A DNA stretch of 5,982 nt from the NCBI GenBank assembly GCA_964360145.1, contig CAYHWW010000197.1:1-5982 (forward strand). Direction: 5' to 3'. The stretch is from CAYHWW01 sp964360145. Its GTDB lineage: Bacteria > Bdellovibrionota > UBA1018 > CAYHWW01. A model generated the notes under the pieces. The model worked only from the letters and a program-made list of their open reading frames with translations. It ran no database searches and was not told where the DNA came from. A program made the position numbers and the translations under genes. Positions 1-5,982 of this stretch are shown piece by piece (within the stretch, counting starts at the first letter, position 1; each line of letters opens with the position of its first letter).

Positions 1-540
1 ATTGACCAAGAACCTCAGCCCGCGGCGCAACTCAGATGCCACTGAGAGATCATCCACCACAGCCTGAATGCGGGAGGCTGCCCCATTCAGGCTCCGCTCA
101 ATGAGACGATCTCCAGGACCGTCCGGCGCAAATACCGCCTCCAAAGAACCATGGCGTTGGCGGAGTTTTTTTAAGACTGCTACCCAGGCCATGAGGTGGC
201 CCTCTTTGTGAAAGCGGTAGTAAAACCCAGGCCAAAGACGCTCGCCATCGTATCGCGCCACGGCGACAAAGGGCTCAGGCCCCAAGGGCGCCAGGGCCCG
301 CTCCACCGCGGGGATGATCTGCCGCGCGGAGCCGTATGCAAAAGTGGCGGCAAGCCATGCTGCTGTTTCCCGGTCTTCCGCCCGCTCATAGCGATGGGGC
401 AGGCTCAAGGGATCCGACGCGATCCAACGCGGGGCGTGATAACTTAGAAAAAGCCGCTGGAGAAAAGGTCCCAGGGGCTGGGCTGGCAGTTGCCTTGGCC
501 CTCTGGCTGTGACAGATTTCTCCCGTGTCTCGGGCTTCAA
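1..540 (-). CDS. DUF2400 / TIGR02757 family protein, partial (C-terminus beyond window)
   Basis: The minus strand read from a TTG at 540-538 is open for 180 codons to the window edge. I recognise the family from its conserved pattern: a YHxPRW block near residues 34-39 followed by DPL (43-45) and an HRY (49-51), a DRE triplet at 56-58, AYG at 68-70, an FYYRF block at 106-110, and the FLV at 177-179 that in this family precedes a C-terminal P..GSxCKR region. That C-terminal part, roughly 70-90 residues, lies outside the window. The family is uncharacterised, so no reaction can be assigned; it is predicted cytoplasmic, with no signal peptide or membrane helix visible. No ATG or GTG occurs between the upstream stop (564-562) and the conserved region, so TTG at 540 is the only common start, and its ribosome-binding site is weak. 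The 5' end overlaps the divergent exported-protein gene by 16 bases. The family call is from remembered motifs; the start is less certain. Confidence 0.8.
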   Translation of the reverse strand, partial: MKPETREKSVTARGPRQLPAQPLGPFLQRLFLSYHAPRWIASDPLSLPHRYERAEDRETAAWLAATFAYGSARQIIPAVERALAPLGPEPFVAVARYDGERLWPGFYYRFHKEGHLMAWVAVLKKLRQRHGSLEAVFAPDGPGDRLIERSLNGAASRIQAVVDDLSVASELRRGLRFLVN

Positions 541-1070
541 AGGCCACCGTCTTTCTACTACTCATCTCTATCACATCCACAGCGTGGGGAGATGGGGGCG
601 TTTTTCAACCCACCTCCACTTGCCCAAGGCAGTTCAGCTATCAAGGCACCATCAAGGCCGTAGATTCTGGCCACCACCAAGATGGTGACGGGTTGAGAAC
701 CATCATCAAAGACAACCCCGAGGCGGAGCGCTTTCTTGGTGACTACCAAGCCGGTATCAAAACCAAAGCCTGGCTAGCCTATACTGGGACCCTGGGCGTG
801 GGCGTCATTCTTGCGGGAATCTTTGCTTCCCCTAGCCTCTCTGATACGAGGGTTGGGCAGAAGAACACTCGTTTGGCATTCACTGCTGGCGGGATTTCTA
901 TCATTCTCGGCAGCTACCTGTGGGGGCGCTGGTCCATGAGCCGCAACGAAAAAAATCTGAAGAACGCCGTGGACAGCTACAACAGCGCGGCCCCCGCCGA
1001 TAAAAAAATCACCTGGGGCGTGGATATAGCGCCCGGCAGCTCCCAAATCAAAACGGAGGTGAAGCTCTGA
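525..1070 (+). CDS. Exported protein of unknown function with two predicted membrane helices
   Basis: This 181-aa protein is not one I can name. It starts at GTG 525, the only common start codon between the in-frame stop at 510-512 and the apparent signal peptide. Residues 1-22 look like a Sec signal peptide: basic R3 and K6, a hydrophobic core VFLLLISI, and a plausible type I cleavage after AWG (20-22). The mature part begins with a polar stretch containing one cysteine (C33) and a His/Asp-rich patch near 49-55. Two hydrophobic segments follow, about 83-101 and 117-133, joined by a short polar loop. After them comes a charged NEKNLKNAVDSYN element (141-153) and a tail ending in EVKL. Charged NExNLxxAVxxYN-type elements are, as I recall, common in small envelope proteins of Bdellovibrio-like bacteria. 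It is probably an envelope protein. Its stop shares one base with the carB start, so the two are likely co-translated, though a functional link is unproven. No strong Shine-Dalgarno precedes the GTG. Confidence 0.75.
   Translation: MSRASKATVFLLLISITSTAWGDGGVFQPTSTCPRQFSYQGTIKAVDSGHHQDGDGLRTIIKDNPEAERFLGDYQAGIKTKAWLAYTGTLGVGVILAGIFASPSLSDTRVGQKNTRLAFTAGGISIILGSYLWGRWSMSRNEKNLKNAVDSYNSAAPADKKITWGVDIAPGSSQIKTEVKL
1055..1060 (+). promoter_or_regulatory. Ribosome binding site of carB
   Basis: GGAGGT lies nine bases before the carB ATG at 1070 and inside the last codons of the upstream gene. It is a near-perfect Shine-Dalgarno and fixes the carB start. It also means carB can be initiated independently as well as by re-initiation at the overlapping TGATG. 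Confidence 0.85.
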
Positions 1071-4000
1071 TGGCGCCCGTACGTTCTGACATCAAATGCA
1101 TCCTCATCATCGGTTCCGGCCCCATTGTCATCGGCCAGGCCTGTGAGTTCGACTATTCGGGCACTCAAGCGGTACGAGCATTGAAACAAGAGGGGTTCCG
1201 GGTGGTGCTCGTGAACTCCAACCCCGCCACAATCATGACGGACCCCGATCTGGCGGACCGTACCTACATCGAACCGCTGAATGTCAAAACGTTGGAACGC
1301 ATCATCGCCGCGGAGCGCCCTGATGCCCTGCTGCCCACCATGGGCGGGCAAACCGCGCTGAACCTAGCCGTGCGCCTGGCGGAAGAGGGTGTTCTCGAAA
1401 AGTACGGCGTCAAACTCCTGGGCGCCTCCCTTGAATCCATCATGAAAGCGGAAGACCGCGAGCTCTTCAAGGCCACCATGGAGAAAATCGGCGTGGCCTG
1501 CGCCAAAAGCCGCATGGTGAGCAACATGGAAGAGGGCAAGCAGGCCATCACGGAAATCCGTCTCCCCATCATCCTGCGCCCCAGCTTTACTCTGGGGGGT
1601 GAGGGCGGTGGCCTCGCCGAAACCGAAGATCAGTACCTGGCCCTCCTCGAACGCGGCCTTTTCTTGAGCCCCACCAACACCGTGCTAGTGGAAGAAAGCC
1701 TCATCGGTTGGAAAGAATTCGAACTCGAGGTGGTGCGTGATGGCGCCGATAACGTGGTCATCATTTGTTCCATCGAAAACCTGGACCCCATGGGCATCCA
1801 CACCGGTGACAGCATCACCGTGGCGCCGACCCAGACCTTGACGGACCGCCAGTACCAAAAACTGCGGGACATGAGTAAAGACATCATTCGGGCCATCGGC
1901 GTGGAAACGGGAGGCAGCAACATCCAATTCGCGGTGAATCCCCAAGACGGCCGCACCATCGTCATCGAAATGAACCCGCGGGTGTCACGGAGCTCGGCTC
2001 TGGCCAGCAAAGCCACGGGCTTCCCCATCGCCAAAGTTGCCGCCAAACTCGCCGTGGGCTACCGCCTCAACGAGCTCACCAACGACATCACCGGTTCCAC
2101 GCCCGCGAGCTTCGAGCCCACCCTCGATTACGTGGTGACAAAAATCCCGCGCTTCGATTTCCAGAAGTTCATGGCCACGCCGCCGGAGCTGGGCACCCAG
2201 ATGAAGAGCGTGGGCGAATCCATGGCCATCGGCCGCACGTTCAAAGAATCCTTTTTGAAAGCTCTCTCCGGCATGGAAAACGGCCGCGTGGACCTCTCCA
2301 AGACCGAGTTCGATACGGATGCGGCACTGACCGACGACGCCCTGGAGAAAAAGCTGCGGAAACCGCTGTGGACCCGCCTCTTCTACGTTTTCTCCGCCAT
2401 GCGCCGGGGCATGACCCCGGATAAAATCCATGAGCTCACTGACATTGACCCCTGGTTCCTGCGCCAGCTCGCGGAACTGGTCTCTTTCGAAAAATACGCC
2501 GCCACATTGCCCCGGGACATCAAAGCCTGGGATGAGCGCGTCCTGCGCCTCGCGAAAACCCTGGGCTTCAGCGACAACACCATTGCCCGCTGGGTGGGCA
2601 CCACCCCCTTGGCCGTGACCGAGGAGCGCCACCGCCGCGGCATGCTTCCCGCCTTTGATCTCGTGGACACCTGCGCCGCGGAGTTTGAAGCAAAAACGCC
2701 GTATTTGTACAGCACCTACGGCGCCCAGGAGCAGCGGGGCCCCGCACCTCTTTCCCGCTCCGTGGTGATTTTGGGCTCCGGCCCCAACCGCATCGGCCAG
2801 GGTATTGAGTTTGACTACTGCTGCGTCCATGCGGCCATGGCTGCCCGCACCGTTGGCGTGGACAGCATCATGGTGAACTACAACCCCGAGACCGTCAGCA
2901 CGGACTACGATATCTCGAGCCGCCTCTACTTCGAGCCCCTGACCTCCGAGCGTGTCATCGACATCTGCCGCCGGGAAACGGGCTCCCTGGGTGTCATCGC
3001 GCAGTTCGGCGGTCAAACGCCGTTGAAAATCATGAAGGACCTTCAGGCCGCCGGAGTGAAGATCCTCGGCACCTCACCGGAAAGCGTGGACATCGCGGAA
3101 GACCGGGAACGCTTCGATGGCTTCCTCCAAAAACTTCAGAAGCGTGGCCTCATCAATGGATTGCAGCAGCCACCGAGCCGCACCGCGAGCTCCCGTGAGG
3201 AAGCAATCGCCGCGGCCAGGGAGCTCGGCTTTCCCGTCATGGTGCGCCCGAGCTACGTCCTTGGCGGTCGCGGCATGCACATCGTTTATGGCGAAGACGC
3301 CCTCTTCCGCTCCATCGATGAAGCCATCGAGGTTTCCGAACATCGCCCCATCCTCATCGATCGCTATCTGTCCAATGCTATCGAAGTGGATGTGGATGCC
3401 ATAGGCGACGGCGAGTCCTTCTTAACCTGCGGCGTCTTGGAACATATTGAAGAGGCCGGCGTGCACTCCGGAGACAGCGCCTGCTGCATACCGTCCTTCA
3501 CCTTGGCTCCCTCGTTGCAGTCCCGCATGCGGGACTACACCCGGGTCATCGCCAAAGAGCTGGGCATCGTGGGCTTTATCAACCTGCAATTCGCGGTGGT
3601 CGACCAGGACATCTACGTGCTGGAAGTGAACCCCCGGGCATCCCGCACGGTGCCATTCACGGCCAAGGCGTTATCGGTGCCACTGGCGAAAATCGCCACC
3701 CAGGTGATCCTAGGCAAGAAACTCAAGGAACTGGGCTACACCACGGACTTCGATCTCAAGTGCGATGCCTTCAATGTGAAGATGCCCGTGTTCCCCTTCC
3801 ACAAATTCCCGGGTGTTGACGTCATTTTGGGCCCGGAAATGAAATCCACGGGTGAGTCCATGGGCCGGGCCAGCACCTTCGCCGGCGCTTATGCCAAAGC
3901 CCTCCAAGGAGCGAGCATCGAGATCCCTACCAGGGGTATTGCCTTCCTCTCCATCGCGGATGCAGACAAAAGCGCGCTTCTGCTGGAAATCGCTGAAAGC

Positions 4001-4345
4001 CTGCATAAAATGGACTTCCAGCTGGAGGGGACTCCCGGCACGCACAGCTTCCTCACGGCCAAAGGCATCCCCTGCGCCCGCGTGGAGAAAGTCGGTAAAG
4101 GCGACCCCACCTCCAGTTGCCTGGCCCGCCTCAAGAAAAACACCTACGGCCTGGTGATCAATACCACTGGCGACGAAAAGTCGGTGGCGGATAGCTTTTC
4201 CATCCGCAGAACCGCCCTTGAAAAAAAGACCGCCTATTGTACGCTGTTGACTACTGCAAAGGCCTTCGTGCAGGCGATCCAATCATTGCGCTCGGATCCC
4301 TCGCCGCTGATGCCTTTGCCCAAGGAAGCACCCAATGGCAGATGA
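1070..4345 (+). CDS. carB: Carbamoyl-phosphate synthase large subunit (CarB)
   Basis: CarB makes carbamoyl phosphate from bicarbonate, two ATP and ammonia, the ammonia coming from glutamine via CarA; the product feeds pyrimidine and arginine synthesis in the cytoplasm. The 1091 residues (E. coli: 1073) show the usual duplicated architecture. The carboxyphosphate half spans about 1-400, with GSGPIVIGQACEFDYSG (15-31), the ATP-grasp signature around LRPSFTLGGEGGG (169-181) and the metal-binding E300/N302. An oligomerisation region covers about 400-555. The carbamoyl-phosphate half runs about 556-940, with GSGPNRIGQGIEFDY (569-583), VRPSYVLGGRGM (725-736), EHIEEAGVHSGDS (791-803) and E852/N854. 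The MGS-like allosteric domain is about 941-1070. In it, T988, T991, K1007 and N1031-T1033 align with E. coli UMP/IMP-binding residues, so nucleotide feedback control is likely. The N-terminus matches E. coli closely, supporting ATG 1070. Nothing looks broken. carA must lie elsewhere. The last 11 bases overlap greA. Confidence 0.98.
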   Translation: MAPVRSDIKCILIIGSGPIVIGQACEFDYSGTQAVRALKQEGFRVVLVNSNPATIMTDPDLADRTYIEPLNVKTLERIIAAERPDALLPTMGGQTALNLAVRLAEEGVLEKYGVKLLGASLESIMKAEDRELFKATMEKIGVACAKSRMVSNMEEGKQAITEIRLPIILRPSFTLGGEGGGLAETEDQYLALLERGLFLSPTNTVLVEESLIGWKEFELEVVRDGADNVVIICSIENLDPMGIHTGDSITVAPTQTLTDRQYQKLRDMSKDIIRAIGVETGGSNIQFAVNPQDGRTIVIEMNPRVSRSSALASKATGFPIAKVAAKLAVGYRLNELTNDITGSTPASFEPTLDYVVTKIPRFDFQKFMATPPELGTQMKSVGESMAIGRTFKESFLKALSGMENGRVDLSKTEFDTDAALTDDALEKKLRKPLWTRLFYVFSAMRRGMTPDKIHELTDIDPWFLRQLAELVSFEKYAATLPRDIKAWDERVLRLAKTLGFSDNTIARWVGTTPLAVTEERHRRGMLPAFDLVDTCAAEFEAKTPYLYSTYGAQEQRGPAPLSRSVVILGSGPNRIGQGIEFDYCCVHAAMAARTVGVDSIMVNYNPETVSTDYDISSRLYFEPLTSERVIDICRRETGSLGVIAQFGGQTPLKIMKDLQAAGVKILGTSPESVDIAEDRERFDGFLQKLQKRGLINGLQQPPSRTASSREEAIAAARELGFPVMVRPSYVLGGRGMHIVYGEDALFRSIDEAIEVSEHRPILIDRYLSNAIEVDVDAIGDGESFLTCGVLEHIEEAGVHSGDSACCIPSFTLAPSLQSRMRDYTRVIAKELGIVGFINLQFAVVDQDIYVLEVNPRASRTVPFTAKALSVPLAKIATQVILGKKLKELGYTTDFDLKCDAFNVKMPVFPFHKFPGVDVILGPEMKSTGESMGRASTFAGAYAKALQGASIEIPTRGIAFLSIADADKSALLLEIAESLHKMDFQLEGTPGTHSFLTAKGIPCARVEKVGKGDPTSSCLARLKKNTYGLVINTTGDEKSVADSFSIRRTALEKKTAYCTLLTTAKAFVQAIQSLRSDPSPLMPLPKEAPNGR
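4322..4328 (+). promoter_or_regulatory. Ribosome binding site of greA
   Basis: AAGGAAG sits inside the 3' end of carB, six bases before the greA ATG at 4335. It supports this start over the two later in-frame methionines at codons 8 and 10, even though E. coli GreA similarity (the PMT motif) begins only near codon 7. Confidence 0.7.
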
Positions 4346-4814
4346 GAAAGTACCGATGACCATGGAGGGCAAGCGTGCCCTCGAAGATGAATTGAAGCGC
4401 CTGCTCTACGTAGAGCGCCCCTCCGTGGTCAAGGCCATCGAGCACGCACGCAGCCTCGGTGACCTTTCTGAAAATGCCGACTACTCCGCCGCCAAAGAGC
4501 GCCAAGGCTTCATTGAGGGCCGCATTCAAGAAATCAACAGCAAGCTGTCACGGGCCCAGGTCATCGACGTGCGTGCGATCAAGGCGGATAAAATTCTCTT
4601 TGGCGCTACCGTAGCGCTGGAAGAGCAGGAGAGCGGCAAAGCCTCTAAGTACAAAATCGTCGGCGTGGATGAATCGGACATCAAACTCAATAAAATTTCG
4701 GTCAACTCGCCTTTAGCCCGAGCGCTCATTGGCAAGAAAATCGGAGATGAGGTGGTTTTCAATGCCCCTAAAGGCATCGTCCGCTACGACGTCGTCGATC
4801 TCTGCTACGAATAA
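4335..4814 (+). CDS. greA: Transcription elongation factor GreA
   Basis: GreA enters the secondary channel of backtracked RNA polymerase and stimulates cleavage of the nascent RNA so that transcription can resume. The 159-aa length matches the family (about 158). Residues 1 to about 78 form the N-terminal antiparallel coiled coil, with the tip motif GDLSENADYSAAKERQ (42-57); D43 and E46 correspond to the acidic pair that positions catalytic magnesium. The C-terminal FKBP-like domain (about 85-159) carries VIDVRAIKADKILFGATV and the hallmark ISVNSPLARALIGKKIGDEV. The tip sequence and the ISVNSP motif distinguish it from non-cleaving Gre homologues that lack the acidic pair. It overlaps carB by 11 bases, so translation is probably coupled, and recG follows at once. 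The carB-greA pairing is also seen in Pseudomonas. Confidence 0.97.
   Translation: MADEKVPMTMEGKRALEDELKRLLYVERPSVVKAIEHARSLGDLSENADYSAAKERQGFIEGRIQEINSKLSRAQVIDVRAIKADKILFGATVALEEQESGKASKYKIVGVDESDIKLNKISVNSPLARALIGKKIGDEVVFNAPKGIVRYDVVDLCYE
4750..4755 (+). promoter_or_regulatory. Candidate ribosome binding site of recG
   Basis: AGGTGG, within a longer GATGAGGTGG context, lies six bases before an ATG at 4762 in the recG frame, inside the greA coding sequence. It is the best-placed Shine-Dalgarno-like element for recG. No ATG, GTG or TTG exists in the recG frame between this ATG and the conserved LKGVGP region. Confidence 0.45.
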
Positions 4815-5982
4815 GGGTCTGACTACGCCGACTCAGTATCTGAAAGGCGTGGGGCCTCGTATTGGCGCCATCCTGGAGAGCCGGGGCCTGCGCACCCTTG
4901 AGGACTTATTGCGCTACTACCCTCGGGATTACCAGGATCGTTCCCAGGTGAATACCGTGAGGGAGCTGACACCGGATCGACCGGCCTTGCTGCGGGGGCG
5001 AGTCATTTCCTACCGCTTCGTGCCCATCCGCCGTCTCAAAAAACCATTGCTCGAAGCTGTGTTCCAAGATGCCAGCGGTCGCTTGTCTCTCAAGTGGTTC
5101 AACTACCAACGAGCGTATTTTGAAGAAAAATTCAAAACGCAACCGGAAGTGCTGCTCTATGGAAGCCCCCGCTTGTATGGCGCGAAGCTTGAGATCCTCC
5201 ACCCTGAGCTGGAGTTTCAGGGCGATGCCGCCGCCGATGGTGAAAATGACGCTCCCGGCATACTCCCCATTTATGTGGAGCCAGAGGGCATCAATCAACG
5301 CCTGCTGCGACGCATACTCGACCAGACACTGGATCTCACGGCGCCTCACCTCATCGATGACTTGCCCGAGACGGTGATCGCGAAATTCAAGCTCATGGGG
5401 TTCGCGGAGTCCCTGCGGCAGGTCCATCACCCGGTGAATGAAGGTCCTGGCACGCTGGAGAAGCTGCGCGCTTGCCGCTCAGAGGCCCACCGTCGGCTCA
5501 TCTTCGAGGATTTTTTTAAATTCCAATGGGTGCTGGGACGCAGACGCCTGAAGGCTCGCCGTGAAGAGGCTGAAAAATTCCCAACGGCGCCGGCCTCAGC
5601 TCTCTTGAAGGATCTGCGGGAACACTTGCCCTTCCAGCTCACCGAGGATCAGTGCGCCGCCCTCGCACGCATTCACCACGACATCGCTGAAAGCAAACCC
5701 ATGAACCGCTTGCTCCAGGGAGACGTGGGTTGCGGCAAAACCCTGGTGGCCTTTGCCTCAGCACTGCCCGTGGTGGCCGGCGGTGGTCAGGTCGCCATGA
5801 TGGCACCGACGGAAATCCTGGCTACCCAACACCTCGCTACGGCGCACAAATTCCTCGCGGGGCTTCAGGGGCCCGGGGGCCGACCCTTGCATTTTGCTCT
5901 TTTGGTGGGTAGCCAGGATTTCCGTCGGTGCCATCATGGCGGCCTGACCACCGCCGGCCACCACGGGCAGTGCTGAGGCAAA
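4762..5982 (+). CDS. recG: ATP-dependent DNA helicase RecG, partial, 3' end disrupted by an inverted duplication
   Basis: RecG remodels stalled replication forks and Holliday junctions in the cytoplasm. Counting from ATG 4762, the protein shows the KGVGP helix-hairpin-helix-like start (28-32), the LLRYYPRDYQDRS block (48-60), a wedge/OB-fold region to about residue 160, the ILPIYV strand, and the EAHRRLIFEDFFKFQ helix leading into the helicase domain. Walker A is GDVGCGKT (320-327) and motif Ia is MAPTEILATQH (347-357). Family-like sequence continues to about LLVGS (380-384). From base 5906 the sequence is the reverse complement of upstream recG, so residues after 384 are not RecG, and the frame closes at a TGA (5974-5976). 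Motifs II-VI and roughly 300 residues are missing compared with the usual ~690. Alternative starts are TTG 4729, ATG 4747 or a non-standard CTG 4819; those three and ATG 4762 differ in overlap with greA. The true gene most likely continues beyond the break. Confidence 0.93.
5752..5828 (+). repeat. Left arm of a 77-bp inverted repeat inside recG
   Basis: These 77 bases encode RecG residues just after Walker A through motif Ia (FASALP to EILAT) and read as normal recG. They reappear in reverse complement at 5906-5982 with a single mismatch (T5792 against G5942, where A would be needed). Because this arm matches the protein family in frame, it is the original copy. Confidence 0.97.
5906..5982 (-). 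repeat. Right arm of the inverted repeat (inverted copy of recG 5752-5828)
   Basis: Read on the minus strand, this stretch encodes the RecG segment GGQAAMMAPTEILAT again, in the opposite orientation to the gene. It starts with TGGGTAGC (5906-5913), the complement of GCTACCCA at 5821-5828, and runs to the last base of the window, so its outer limit is unknown. The loop between arms (5829-5905) is ordinary recG sequence. The pattern fits snap-back priming followed by copying of the same strand. Confidence 0.96.

Noticed and set aside
485..524. Possible sigma-70 promoter (TTGCCT at 490-495) for the plus-strand operon
   Set aside because: The matching -10 position has only about three of six consensus bases, so it is too weak to report as a feature.
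180..580. Other open frames on both strands at the left edge
   Set aside because: They are out of frame with the DUF2400-family gene, are Arg/Pro/Ser-rich and show no recognisable motif.
1985..3016. Long open frame of 343 codons on the minus strand
   Set aside because: It lies fully antisense to well-conserved carB, has a composition rich in Gly, Ala and His, and resembles no family. Long antisense frames are expected opposite GC-rich coding DNA.
4790..4835. Terminator or separate promoter between greA and recG
   Set aside because: No stem-loop with a T-run is visible, and there is no real intergenic space because recG-frame coding is continuous.
5758..5964. Minus-strand frame encoding a RecG-like motif (MAPTEILAT)
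   Set aside because: It is the mirrored copy created by the inverted duplication, not a second helicase gene.
5752..5982. Inverted repeat as a transposon end, phage attachment site or transcription terminator
   Set aside because: The arms are recG coding sequence, there is no transposase, target duplication or U-tract, and the loop is also recG.

Overview
The window is a gene-dense, GC-rich bacterial fragment with no RNA genes, CRISPR arrays, insertion sequences or clear terminators. It holds five protein genes. On the minus strand at the left edge is a partial gene of the DUF2400/TIGR02757 family. Diverging from it on the plus strand is a run of four closely packed genes: an exported protein with two predicted membrane helices (181 aa), carB (large subunit of carbamoyl-phosphate synthase, 1091 aa), greA (transcript cleavage factor, 159 aa) and the 5' half of recG (ATP-dependent DNA helicase).

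The plus-strand genes overlap or abut. The stop of the 181-aa gene shares one base with the carB start, carB overlaps greA by 11 bases, and recG probably starts inside the end of greA. They therefore look like one translationally coupled operon joining pyrimidine/arginine precursor synthesis, rescue of stalled RNA polymerase and replication-fork repair. carB next to greA is a familiar proteobacterial arrangement. The partner gene carA is not in the window.

The organism is probably a Gram-negative bacterium of the former Deltaproteobacteria (for example Bdellovibrionota or Myxococcota-like). This is inferred from the DUF2400 gene, the carB-greA-recG layout and the style of the small exported protein. 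No lineage-specific marker is present, so the assignment is tentative.

The most notable structure is at the right edge. Bases 5752-5828 of recG reappear in reverse complement at 5906-5982 with 76 of 77 bases matching, separated by a 77-base loop, and the second arm runs to the window end. It begins at an 8-base microhomology and replaces the expected recG continuation with a short nonsense tail. This is what fold-back (snap-back) synthesis produces, and I read it as most likely an amplification or assembly chimera at a contig end. I did not find a convincing new biological system here. The best biological leads are the uncharacterised exported protein coupled to carB and the overlapping divergent start region at 525-540.
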